Assembly (NCBI RefSeq): GCF_036962705.1
Contig: NZ_JBALOQ010000033.1
Span: 3,615-67,614, forward strand
Origin: Ferdinandcohnia sp036962705
GTDB lineage: Bacteria; Bacillota; Bacilli; Bacillales; Bacillaceae_L
DNA length: 64,000 nucleotides
Reading direction: 5' to 3'
The position numbers and the translations under genes were made by a program. Under the pieces are notes generated by a model. That model saw only the letters and a list, made by a program, of their open reading frames with translations. It was not told the DNA's origin and ran no database searches. Shown in pieces: positions 52,249 through 60,632 of the stretch; position 1 is the stretch's first letter; every line of letters starts with the position of its first letter.

Positions 52249-52315
52249 AGGACAGAGGGACAGGTCCACTGTCCCACCTCCCAATAATGCTGGGATGCGG
52301 AAACCCGTGTCCCAG
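52249..52315. repeat. Dispersed GGGACAG-type repeat, copy 9 (both halves)
   Basis: AGGACAGAGGGACAGGTCCACTGTCCCA, short spacer, then TGCTGGGATGCGGAAACCCGTGTCCCA. It fills the space between the Lin0512 gene and the broken Uma2 gene. Confidence 0.85.
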
Positions 52316-52980
52316 TTACACTTTAAAAACCCTACTAATTTCTGCAGTAAGTCCCTTAAAGATGAATGATTGTGCAGCCTCGTTTTTCTTGTAGGTGGCA
52401 CTGTTACCGATATTATGATCCTCAAATAGGTAGACGGTTACTTCTTTATTGTCCGGATTCACAATCCAGTACTCACTTACTCCAGTGGACATGTATAGAT
52501 CAAGTTTTTTTATGAGATCCTTACTCCTTGTACTTTTCGAAAGCACCTCTACAACAAGTGTCGGAACCCCTTTATAATAATCATTTTCATTTGAATTTTC
52601 CTCTAAGTCACAAATAACCATCAAGTCTGAACGATATTAATATTTTCTGGTGATTTTTTTAGCTCAATATCATATGGAGCAACCATTGGTCTAAAACTTG
52701 TTCCTTGGAAAAAGTTATAAAAGAGCCCAATTAACTCAGTAATAGCTATTTGATGAGCAGTTCTTGAAGAAGCAGAAAATAAATTTCTCCAACTATTTAC
52801 TCGTACCTTTCAGCTGATTCCTGTTGTAATGCAAGTAAATCCTCATATGTCGACTTTTTTCCATTATGTATATACTCTGAGGCTTTTTCACAAACCATTT
52901 CTGGCTGTACATTATTTTCTGTTACTGTTTCTTTAACTGCTGTTAGCTTAGCAATTTCTGTACTGTTACGGGTAATGATG
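52316..52980 (-). pseudogene. Broken Uma2-family (DUF820) nuclease-like gene
   Basis: The C-terminal third is intact (MVICDLEENSNENDYYKGVPTLVVEVLSKSTRSKDLIKKLDLYMSTGVSEYWIVNP, in pieces, with the PD-(D/E)XK-like residues). Upstream the homologous text continues but in other frames: SASSRTAHQIAITELIGLFYNFFQGTSFRPMVAPYDIELKK, with a shift and stop at VQT near 52625, a further shift near 52770, and a stop after ESAERYE near 52803. The N-terminal STYEDLLALQQESAERYE is also recognisable. At least two shifts plus a nonsense codon, so it is dead rather than a sequencing slip. Confidence 0.75.
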
Positions 52981-53154
52981 ATATCCTCTTATGCTGCAAG
53001 CATTAAATATTTTCGAAAATTGTTTTGCAGTTCCGTTGAGTTTACAATCATTTCAGCCACACCTCACATTAGTTAACCTAGCTAAATTAGCTAATTATAT
53101 TACATGGAATTTATTTTCCATTTTCAACACGTGGATGTTTTTTCTTCTACTAAA

Positions 53155-53192
53155 AAGAAAAAAATATCAGACACCAAAATTGAGTCTGATAT
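53155..53192 (-). terminator. Terminator of the luciferase-like gene
   Basis: Minus strand ATATCAGAC pairs with GTCTGATAT around 11 bases and runs into TTTTTTTC. Confidence 0.85.
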
Positions 53193-53206
53193 TTTTTGAT
53201 TCAATA

Positions 53207-54268
53207 TTATTTACTTGTTTCTCTACGAACGATTGGAGCTACTTCCGTTGCTAACAATTCAATTCCTTTTGCTACATTCTTAAAAGGTTGACCACCTATA
53301 TCTAATTGTGCAAGGAAACGTTGGTGCCCAAAGAGTTCGTATTGTTGAAGGATTTTCTCGACGACTTGCTGTGGACTCCCCACGAACAAAGCAGTATCCG
53401 GACTAGCCATATGCTCAAAGTCTTCTCGTGACATCCTTGTCCCCATTCCACGCTGACGGTTCACATATTCCCAATAGTTGGAGTAATAAGGATAAAACTC
53501 GTCTTTGGCTTGCTGAGTCGTCTCAGCTAAATAAGCATGACCTGTTACACCAATCTTCAAGCTTTGAGGTGCATGTCCAGCATCAATTCCCGCTTGACGA
53601 TACAAATCGACAAGTGGCTTAAAACGTCTTGGATGACCACCCAAAATAGCTAAAGCCATACCCACCCCAAATCTTCCAGCACGAACGGCACTCTCAGGCG
53701 TTCCTCCGACTCCAATCCAAACTGGTAATTTTTCTTGTACCGGTCTTGGCGAAATTTCAGCATTCCTTAAAGGAGAACGGAACTTCCCTGACCATGTGAC
53801 AGTCTCATTTTCGCTCAATTGTAACAGGAGGTCCATATGTTCTTCAAACAATTCATCATAATCATTTGTACTATAACCGAAAAGAGGAAATGATTCGATA
53901 AAAGCACCTCTTCCAGCCAGTATTTCGGCCCGTCCATCCGAAAGTAGATCCAATGTAGCAAAATCTTCAAATAGACGAACTGGATCAAGCGTACTTAAAA
54001 CACTTGTTGTACTTGTTAATCGAATATTTTTTGTTCCTTGGGCAATAGCAGCTAGTAATACTGCAGGAGATGAAGAAGCATAATCTAGACGATGATGTTC
54101 TCCTACTCCGAATACATCTAGTCCTGCCTCATCAGCCAGTTTTGCGGCTTGAATGATTTCTTTTACTCTTTCCTGGGCAGTTAGTGTCTTCCCTGTAAGG
54201 GGATTCGGTCCAATATCCGCAAGTGTATAAATACCAATTTCAATACCACTATTCTTGTCAAGTGTCAT
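53207..54268 (-). CDS. LLM-class flavin-dependent oxidoreductase (luciferase-like)
   Basis: 353 residues of bacterial-luciferase fold: IGIYTLADIGPNPLTGKTLTAQERVKEIIQAAKLADEAGLDVFGVGEHHRLDYASSSPAVLLAAIAQGT in pieces, RAEILAGRGAFIESFPLFGY, and LPVWIGVGGTPESAVRAGRFGVGMALAILGG. Such enzymes use FMNH2 and oxygen on hydrophobic or alkanal substrates. Substrate unknown. Transcribed alone from a near-perfect promoter flanked by two dyads (54362-54390), so it is probably controlled by a MarR- or HxlR-type regulator not in the window. Confidence 0.87.
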   Translation of the reverse strand: MTLDKNSGIEIGIYTLADIGPNPLTGKTLTAQERVKEIIQAAKLADEAGLDVFGVGEHHRLDYASSSPAVLLAAIAQGTKNIRLTSTTSVLSTLDPVRLFEDFATLDLLSDGRAEILAGRGAFIESFPLFGYSTNDYDELFEEHMDLLLQLSENETVTWSGKFRSPLRNAEISPRPVQEKLPVWIGVGGTPESAVRAGRFGVGMALAILGGHPRRFKPLVDLYRQAGIDAGHAPQSLKIGVTGHAYLAETTQQAKDEFYPYYSNYWEYVNRQRGMGTRMSREDFEHMASPDTALFVGSPQQVVEKILQQYELFGHQRFLAQLDIGGQPFKNVAKGIELLATEVAPIVRRETSK

Positions 54269-54345
54269 AAAGGTTTCCTCCTATATCGTTCTTAATTTAA
54301 CTTTCCCAATTTTGTTTTTATTCATTTTGTTATCTTCACACTTAG

Positions 54346-54397
54346 TTACTTTATGTAAGTCAGTATATTTATATAATAAACTTATGTCAAGTAAGTT
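54346..54397 (-). promoter_or_regulatory. Promoter with two operator-like dyads for the luciferase-like gene
   Basis: Minus strand TTGACA (54385-54390), exactly 17 bases, TATACT (54362-54367). AACTTA...TAAGTT (54379-54397) overlaps the -35 box and TTAC-TTTAT-GTAA (54346-54358) lies just past the -10 box; both share ACTTA/TAAGT halves, a typical repressor arrangement. Confidence 0.75.
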
Positions 54398-54677
54398 ATC
54401 ATTTAGTCAATAAACTAAAATGGTTTTCTTTATATCCGACTTTTGTCCCATTTGTCAACAATCATAGTGCGACAAATATCCCAATTTAAATACCCATTTG
54501 TAGTTTATTGTCTTATAAAATACTTTTACATTGATAGTAATATGAGCTAATATTCCTAATAAAGAACAGTACGTTCTCAATTGTGTAAAAGGATATATTG
54601 AAATTATACGTTCCTAACTATTTCCTGATTAAAAGCTTGAAAAAACTACTATCTGTTTAGTTTAAAAGGAGGAAATC
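54398..54677. other. Rest of the divergent intergenic region before the cupredoxin cluster
   Basis: 280 bases with no ORF. It carries the plus-strand promoter at 54525-54553 and a leader of about 120 bases without an obvious hairpin. Confidence 0.55.
54525..54553 (+). promoter_or_regulatory. Promoter of the multicopper-oxidase cluster
   Basis: TTTACA (54525-54530), 17 bases, TAATAT (54548-54553), reading towards the Tat-signal cupredoxin gene. Confidence 0.68.
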
Positions 54678-56108
54678 ATGAAAAGAAGAGATTTTATTAA
54701 GTATTTCGGAGGAGGGTTAGCAGCATTAATCGTAAGTAGCACGATACCATCTTGGATTACTCAAGAACCCCATTTGGTAAAATCAGCACGACTTGTCCCG
54801 TCCCTTGACTTTACCATTACTGATGCTGTAAAAGACATGATAACCCATAACTCAATCAACAATGCACAATGCTATTTTTGGTTATACAAGGAACAAAATT
54901 TCCCAGCTGAAATACCTGGTCCTCTAGTTTATTTGACAGAAGGAAATACAGTTAAAATTAAAATTAAAAATGCCCTAGATGAGCCTCATTCATTTTATAT
55001 AAAAGGTGTAGTTAACAGTGGTCCTATTCCACCTGGTGCTACCAAATCGTTTGAGTTTATAGCTCCAAAAGCAGGAACCTATTTATATTATGACAACCTA
55101 AACCAACCTGTTAATCGAATGATGGGACTGCATGGCGCTTTAATCGTCATGCCAAATAAAGCAAGTGTAGGGCACAAATTCACCCCATACTCTTCCCCTA
55201 CACGAGCTGTACAAGAATTGTTTGATGACTTTGGAAGCTCCAGCCATTTCCCAGGGTTAGCTTGGGAGCAGGGAGACGCGGCAACCAATACTCCTCCCTT
55301 CCGGCAGTATGTGTGGATTCTTCACGAAGCAAGCTCTCGTTTGTTTGAAGAGGTAGGTAAATATCCACCGGGGAAGAACTATCCAGCTGGGGAATTCGTA
55401 AAGCTCTTCCAAAACGATCTATTTAGATCAGACGGATTGAACCGGAAACCTGAATTCTTTACCATCAATGGTCAGTCAGGATTTTTCGCAGCTCATAATC
55501 CTTTTATTACACCCCATCACAGAGTGGGAGAACCTGTAGTAGTTCGAATCCTGAATGCCGGTTTATCGATGCATTCTCTGCACCTTCACGCCAATCATTA
55601 TTATGTTATCGGAGTCAACGGGGTGGTTCAAGAAAACCCTCTTTGGGTAGACACTTTTACTGTCAACTCTCTTGATGTAATGGAATGGGCAGTTCCCTTT
55701 ATTAGACCGCCTGATATTCCAAATCAGCGGGGAATAGGTCTTCCGGATGAGCCTCTTATGTCAGTGGCAAACCCTAAAATACCTAGTTCTGTTCCACATC
55801 CTGTATGGCCGCCTGTTGAAGAAATGGATATGCATTTTCCAAATATAGGGACTATGGCTGGCAGTACCGATATTTCAGTAAGATCATCACCTCTTTGTTA
55901 CCCGATGCATGATCATACCGAACCAAGCCAGTCTGCACAAGGCGGTAACTATGGTCTAGGGATGATGAGTGGAATACATTTTATTGGTGACCGGAATACA
56001 AGAGGAGGAGTAACAACCTTCCCTAATGTAAAATTGTCTAGTCATGGCCCTGATTCGACTGGACCTGCAGCAGGTCCTACCAATCAACACGATTCGAATC
56101 ATACGTAA
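54678..56108 (+). CDS. Tat-exported cupredoxin protein carrying multicopper-oxidase motifs 3 and 4
   Basis: 476 residues. The N-terminus MKRRDFIKYFGGGLAALIVSS is a Tat signal (RRDFIK then a hydrophobic stretch). Of the four copper motifs of multicopper oxidases, the N-terminal ones are lost (HSFYIKG at 104 instead of HxHG; YYDNLNQPVNRMMG instead of HxH). The C-terminal ones remain: HSLHLHAN (299-306) and YPMHDH (408-413), the latter with Asp where the type 1 Cys should be. It cannot form a full copper site alone. The next gene supplies the missing motifs. Confidence 0.85.
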   Translation: MKRRDFIKYFGGGLAALIVSSTIPSWITQEPHLVKSARLVPSLDFTITDAVKDMITHNSINNAQCYFWLYKEQNFPAEIPGPLVYLTEGNTVKIKIKNALDEPHSFYIKGVVNSGPIPPGATKSFEFIAPKAGTYLYYDNLNQPVNRMMGLHGALIVMPNKASVGHKFTPYSSPTRAVQELFDDFGSSSHFPGLAWEQGDAATNTPPFRQYVWILHEASSRLFEEVGKYPPGKNYPAGEFVKLFQNDLFRSDGLNRKPEFFTINGQSGFFAAHNPFITPHHRVGEPVVVRILNAGLSMHSLHLHANHYYVIGVNGVVQENPLWVDTFTVNSLDVMEWAVPFIRPPDIPNQRGIGLPDEPLMSVANPKIPSSVPHPVWPPVEEMDMHFPNIGTMAGSTDISVRSSPLCYPMHDHTEPSQSAQGGNYGLGMMSGIHFIGDRNTRGGVTTFPNVKLSSHGPDSTGPAAGPTNQHDSNHT

Positions 56109-56140
56109 ACAATATTTTATTAAGGAGGAGAAACAGAAAC

Positions 56141-57445
56141 ATGTCATTTTCTAGTCCCGGTCATCGTATCCTTCGCAGATCAATTTCTGGACATGAAGGA
56201 GAGTGGGTCAAATCATTTGATCCACCTGCAGCTAGTCCACCGACTCCAGAGTATCTGAACCCCACAAATCCGGTACCTGCATTTATTGCTCGGACTGTGA
56301 AAGATGCGAAGATGAAAATCAATAATACCGTAAGTTTAGATTTAATGAGGACCCAAGACATCAAGATGTGGAATGGCAAAGAACTAGAGTTCTTTCTCAT
56401 TGCTTGTTCAGATGTAAAAGAGGCAGATAAAGGGACTTTTCCAGCTCTGACCATTCGTATTCCGCGCGGCGTAGTATTTCACGCATTTGTAGAAGGGGGT
56501 GGGCAGACACCTCATACGATTCATTGGCACGGTATTGAGCCTTCTTCCATGAATGATGGGGTTGGACACACTTCAATGGAGATTGGTGAATATAGGTATC
56601 AGTGGCAGCCTAACCATATTGGAAGCTATTTCTATCACTGCCATCGGAATACCGCCCAACATTTTGAATTCGGTTTGTATGGGTTCTTAATTGTCGAACC
56701 ACCAGATGCCTTTGTTGGTCCAAACGCGGGAGGTTATCCCCGCCGTACGGCAGCAAACCTATCTGAATTTCCAGAATTCCCTGGATTCAATTCGAGTGAT
56801 ATTGAACTTGGTGACCCACACGCAATGACAGTTCCGTATGATGTGGAGGCACTTTGGGTAATCGATGATATCGATTCGGCCTGGCGCGAACAAGCCCATC
56901 ATGCACATCAAGCCTTTGCTAAACATGGGACTCAACCAGGAGTAAATGATGAATTTCGCACGAATGATAGAGGAAGTGAAAATTTCTTTGCCTTTCATGA
57001 TTATAATCCCGATTATTTCGTGGTAACAGGTAAAGATTTTCCAGGTGTTATAGGAAGTACAGTAGGTATAAGTAAGGCTCTTACGATTCCCCGTGCACTG
57101 AATAGTGGAGTCGAAGGAATGCAAATATCAATTAACGCTAAGGTTAATCAGACAATTCTAGTCCGACTACTTTGTGCGGCATATTCAAGAATTAAGGTTA
57201 CCTTTCCTGTCGATGTCATCGTCATTGCAGCAGACGGTCGTGCGTTGGGTGTTCCACCTTATGGAAAATACAATCATGCCTATAAGGTGTCAGCAGGCAC
57301 ACCTATTGAAATGACCACTGCACAACGCATTGATGTTCTGTTCAAACCTACTAGTCCTCTAGATACCTATGCACAGATAGAATTCAGACATCTATTGAGT
57401 AATTCCTTTCTCCTTAATGGGAGAATTCCAATTGAAATCAAGTAA
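56141..57445 (+). CDS. Signal-less cupredoxin protein carrying multicopper-oxidase motifs 1 and 2
   Basis: 434 residues, with AGGAGGAG before the ATG. No signal peptide: the N-terminus (MSFSSPGHRILRRSISG) is polar. HTIHWHG (125-131) is motif 1 and FYHCHRNTAQHFEFGLYG (164-181) motif 2, with a Cys between the His pair and a His 6 residues later that could form a type 1 copper site there. Motifs 3 and 4 are missing at the C-terminus. Together with the preceding protein all eight trinuclear-copper His are present. Export could occur as a folded complex with its Tat-signal partner. Confidence 0.83.
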   Translation: MSFSSPGHRILRRSISGHEGEWVKSFDPPAASPPTPEYLNPTNPVPAFIARTVKDAKMKINNTVSLDLMRTQDIKMWNGKELEFFLIACSDVKEADKGTFPALTIRIPRGVVFHAFVEGGGQTPHTIHWHGIEPSSMNDGVGHTSMEIGEYRYQWQPNHIGSYFYHCHRNTAQHFEFGLYGFLIVEPPDAFVGPNAGGYPRRTAANLSEFPEFPGFNSSDIELGDPHAMTVPYDVEALWVIDDIDSAWREQAHHAHQAFAKHGTQPGVNDEFRTNDRGSENFFAFHDYNPDYFVVTGKDFPGVIGSTVGISKALTIPRALNSGVEGMQISINAKVNQTILVRLLCAAYSRIKVTFPVDVIVIAADGRALGVPPYGKYNHAYKVSAGTPIEMTTAQRIDVLFKPTSPLDTYAQIEFRHLLSNSFLLNGRIPIEIK

Positions 57446-57508
57446 CAGCTAGCGACCCTTAAAGAGATTCAAAGTTCTTATGTATTTTTTAGGAAGGAGG
57501 TATTTTTT

Positions 57509-57721
57509 ATGATAGGCAATCTTGGCTTTCCGAGCTTAATTCTAATTGTATTCATGGCGTTAATTATTTTTGGACCTAATAAGCTTCCTCAATTAGGTCG
57601 CGCTGTAGGTCAAACATTGAAAGAATTTAAAAAATCTACTAGGGAAACCTTTGAAGAATTTGAACTTGAAGACGAAATGACTGAAGAACAAAAGAAGAAA
57701 CCCCAAAATTCTAATCTTTAA
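57509..57721 (+). CDS. tatA: Twin-arginine translocase subunit TatA
   Basis: 70 residues: one short membrane helix (about 6-21), the hinge FGPNKLPQLGRAVGQ, an amphipathic helix (TLKEFKKSTRETFEEF) and an acidic tail. TatA oligomers pass folded proteins across the membrane together with TatC. No tatC is nearby, so it must use the genomic one. Its place in the cupredoxin operon suggests it serves the upstream Tat substrate. Strong AAGGAGG site. Confidence 0.92.
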   Translation: MIGNLGFPSLILIVFMALIIFGPNKLPQLGRAVGQTLKEFKKSTRETFEEFELEDEMTEEQKKKPQNSNL

Positions 57722-57780
57722 ACTTCCCGCTTAGACGGGATAAAATACATTAATATTAAAAGGGAGAGGATTTTCTACTC

Positions 57781-59940
57781 ATGTTGAAAAGAAAAAAAAA
57801 TCTCACAAAGAGAAGGTTATCAAGTAAAAAAATACTACTTGTATTGTTTGCCTTTATCTTTGTTATAACTAGTGTAAATCCCTGGAATAATGCGAATGCA
57901 ATTGAAATTACTCAACCAAATGTTCCTAAATTAGCCCAGGTTGGACCAATTAACGACTTCAATGGCTTCCCTATTTGGTATAAAGACTCAAAAGGAGTAA
58001 AACTTGAGCTTTGCTTAGATGCCCAAGATCCTTTATGTGGATTGGTACCTGAAGATTTTGATCCAAATAAACCTATTGTATTCCCGGACAATTATCCTGG
58101 AGAGGCATTTTATCAACTCGCAGAAGCTGAAATGGAAGGAAATAACGGTAGGGATGATGCCCTTGTTGTGCTCGCTCTCGAAGCTACCTTTAACCAAGAG
58201 GCACCAAAAGAAGGTGACCAAACGGTTTTTGGAAGAATCCGTATTAGAGTGGAAGGATTACAGCCAAATCAAGATTATACGATTACTCATCCTTACGGAC
58301 AAGATAAGATCAAAGCTGATGATGAAGGTGAAATAAATTATACAGAAGATATTGGAGCAGGAGGTCCCTTCAGTGCTGCACTTAATAGTCGCATTGGAAC
58401 GTTTTTAAGATGGGATCCAGCGGTTGGACCACAGGCACCAGCTGGTTATGTTGGTAATCCAGACGTTGATCACAAGATAATTGGTGGCTATGAAGGCCAA
58501 AACTACTTTAGAATCCAGGGGCCAGGTATCGGAAGTGGTGGAAATTATTCTGCCAATGCTTGTCCAGGTATTTCTAATTGTATTCAAACAGACCAATTTT
58601 CATTAGCAGGGAAAGAAGCTACGATTGCAGGCTTAGATATTCAACAAGCCACCTATTCTCAAACGGAAGATGGTGGAGCAATTGATGTATTTGTATACTC
58701 TGAAACTGAACAAGAAATTGTAGTTACAGGTGATGGTATTGCAAGAACTCCTTTAGCCGGTGGCAATACTCAATATTATGCACATGTTCCTTATTCTGGA
58801 GATGAACCTCCAACAGAAGTTACTTTAAGGAATACTACAGATAATCCTGATTTTGTAAAAAGAATTGCACTAGTCGACCGAATCACCGCGACAGCAGTTT
58901 ATAACCCAGATAACCAAAAACTATCGGTTACTGCAAAGTCGAGTGATGAGGTAGATCCTCCGACACTCACTGTTAAAGGTTTTGAAGTGAATGTCCCCGA
59001 ATCTGGAACATTAGAAATCTCGAAAGTGACCTATATTTCACCGACGATTACCATCACTTCGACGAAAGGTGGAACTGTAACAATCCCTGTTGATATTAAC
59101 AGTATCCCTGTTAAACCAATCCTTGTGGAGGCTAATGCAGGTGCTGAACAAAAAGTTGCTGCTCGCTCAGAAGTAACTTTAGATGGTTCAGCGTCAACAG
59201 GAGATAATCTTACTTACGTATGGGAACAGGTTTCTGGCCCAGAAGAAGTTACGCTTTCTAATGCTGATACTGTAAGAGCTTCATTTACTGCACCAGACAA
59301 AACAGGAGAATATGTATTTAAATTGATGATAACAGGTCCATATGGATCATCAACAAGCACCACAAAGGTTACCATCGAGGGTTCACAAACAATTCCTGAA
59401 GTGACAGCAAATGCCGGCCCTGACCAGACAGGTATCAAACAAGGAACTGCCGTTACACTCGATGGAAGTGGATCAATAAATGCAGTGTCCTACTCCTGGA
59501 AACAAGTAGGCGGACAAATTGTAACATTAAATGGAGCCAATACGGATAAACCGACTTTCACTTTCCCAAAACAGACAAATCCAGTTACATTTGAACTAAC
59601 TGTAACAGGTGCTGATGGAAAAACAGCCAAGGACGAAGTAGAAATCTCTACTGTTCCTGATAATCTAACCGTTACAACTGCACAATATCGCACCAGGGAC
59701 GGAGACTGGAGAATTGATGGTACATCCGATGTATTTGGACCTAGTGTCAGGGTTACCATTAAAATTTTCGATTCAGCCAATCCAAACGGCAAGGTTCTAG
59801 GTACAGTTAACGTTGATAATTTAGGAAATTGGAGATTTAGAGCAACAAATCTTAGCTTGGCCATTACACAAGGTGGTACAATTACCGTTGAATCAACTTC
59901 AGGTGGAAAAATAACAAATTACCCAGTAACCATTAGATAA
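57781..59940 (+). CDS. Secreted protein with PKD/Ig-like domains
   Basis: 719 residues with a basic N-terminus and Sec-type signal (about 1-41, ending NNANA). The first 400 residues are a domain that I do not recognise, with two Cys pairs (LCLDAQDPLCG and ACPGISNC). Two PKD-like repeats follow (about 450-538 and 540-620: ANAGAEQKVAARSEVTLDGSAS..., ANAGPDQTGIKQGTAVTLDGSGS...), then a final Ig-like module. There is no LPXTG or S-layer anchor. Last gene of the cupredoxin cluster, so perhaps a partner or scaffold of the oxidase outside the cell. Confidence 0.78.
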   Translation: MLKRKKNLTKRRLSSKKILLVLFAFIFVITSVNPWNNANAIEITQPNVPKLAQVGPINDFNGFPIWYKDSKGVKLELCLDAQDPLCGLVPEDFDPNKPIVFPDNYPGEAFYQLAEAEMEGNNGRDDALVVLALEATFNQEAPKEGDQTVFGRIRIRVEGLQPNQDYTITHPYGQDKIKADDEGEINYTEDIGAGGPFSAALNSRIGTFLRWDPAVGPQAPAGYVGNPDVDHKIIGGYEGQNYFRIQGPGIGSGGNYSANACPGISNCIQTDQFSLAGKEATIAGLDIQQATYSQTEDGGAIDVFVYSETEQEIVVTGDGIARTPLAGGNTQYYAHVPYSGDEPPTEVTLRNTTDNPDFVKRIALVDRITATAVYNPDNQKLSVTAKSSDEVDPPTLTVKGFEVNVPESGTLEISKVTYISPTITITSTKGGTVTIPVDINSIPVKPILVEANAGAEQKVAARSEVTLDGSASTGDNLTYVWEQVSGPEEVTLSNADTVRASFTAPDKTGEYVFKLMITGPYGSSTSTTKVTIEGSQTIPEVTANAGPDQTGIKQGTAVTLDGSGSINAVSYSWKQVGGQIVTLNGANTDKPTFTFPKQTNPVTFELTVTGADGKTAKDEVEISTVPDNLTVTTAQYRTRDGDWRIDGTSDVFGPSVRVTIKIFDSANPNGKVLGTVNVDNLGNWRFRATNLSLAITQGGTITVESTSGGKITNYPVTIR

Positions 59941-59956
59941 AGTTTCATTAATAAAT

Positions 59957-60020
59957 AAAATCCCCCTTTTAGAAGTTCTGCTAATTACAGACTTTTCTAA
60001 TCGGGGGACTTTTTATTTTT
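59957..60020. terminator. Bidirectional terminator between convergent genes
   Basis: ATCCCCC...TTAGAAGT pairs with ACTTTTCTAATCGGGGGA, followed by CTTTTTATTTTT on the plus strand and A/T-rich on the other side. Confidence 0.78.
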
Positions 60021-60022
60021 AT

Positions 60023-60478
60023 TTAATTTTCTTCTGTATCTGTATTCTCTTCCTCCTCACCGTTATTGCTTGCCGCTGCTTGACTATTATCAGAGTTGAT
60101 CATTTCATAGATTTTATTATCCTTGATCCAGACTTCGGTCTTCTGACCTCTTTCATCAATCCCTCTTGCTACATGGAATGGACCAAGGTCCGGTTGTTTT
60201 TGGTGGATTCTTTGACTGATGTTAAAAATTTTAACCATTTTAGTATTCTCAAGGACAAAATCCTGAATATCCTGATTAGCTGTCTCTGAGTCCTTTGTAT
60301 CCATTTCTATCGTTTCTGAGTTATTTTCGGCTGTTTCTGTATCTTTTTCAGTTGCTTCTGAATTTTTATCAGAAGTTTCTGAATTTGAGACAACTTTACT
60401 GTCATTACATCCACTTATAACTAGTGCTAAAATCATGACAAAAACCATACTGAAAAAATATCTTATTCTTTTATTCAC
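60023..60478 (-). CDS. Small lipoprotein of unknown function
   Basis: 151 residues. Signal MNKRIRYFFSMVFVMILALVISGCND with lipobox VISGC. A Glu/Ser/Thr-rich low-complexity linker (about 27-70, with imperfect repeats of the type SETxxxDTxxxE) precedes a small folded part (about 70-130: MVKIFNISQRIHQKQPDLGPFHVARGIDERGQKTEVWIKDNKIYEMI in pieces) and an acidic tail. No recognised family. Located between the secreted PKD protein and the repetitive surface protein, on the minus strand. Confidence 0.7.
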   Translation of the reverse strand: MNKRIRYFFSMVFVMILALVISGCNDSKVVSNSETSDKNSEATEKDTETAENNSETIEMDTKDSETANQDIQDFVLENTKMVKIFNISQRIHQKQPDLGPFHVARGIDERGQKTEVWIKDNKIYEMINSDNSQAAASNNGEEEENTDTEEN

Positions 60479-60499
60479 AATGCTGTTCCTCCTTAGAAA

Positions 60500-60541
60500 A
60501 ATAAATAAGGAAAAGAATAACTCTTTTCCTTATTTTTTTAT
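60500..60541. terminator. Terminator hairpin between the lipoprotein and surface-protein genes
   Basis: AATAAGGAAAAG pairs perfectly (12 pairs) with CTTTTCCTTATT around AATAACT; T-runs on both sides. On the minus strand it ends the transcript of the long surface-protein gene. Confidence 0.82.
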
Positions 60542-60632
60542 ATACCTCTGACACTTACGGAATATTACGACATTTCCTTGCGGAATTCTGCAACTTTCTA
60601 TCTTATTGCTTTGGTCCTACCCTCAGAAACTA

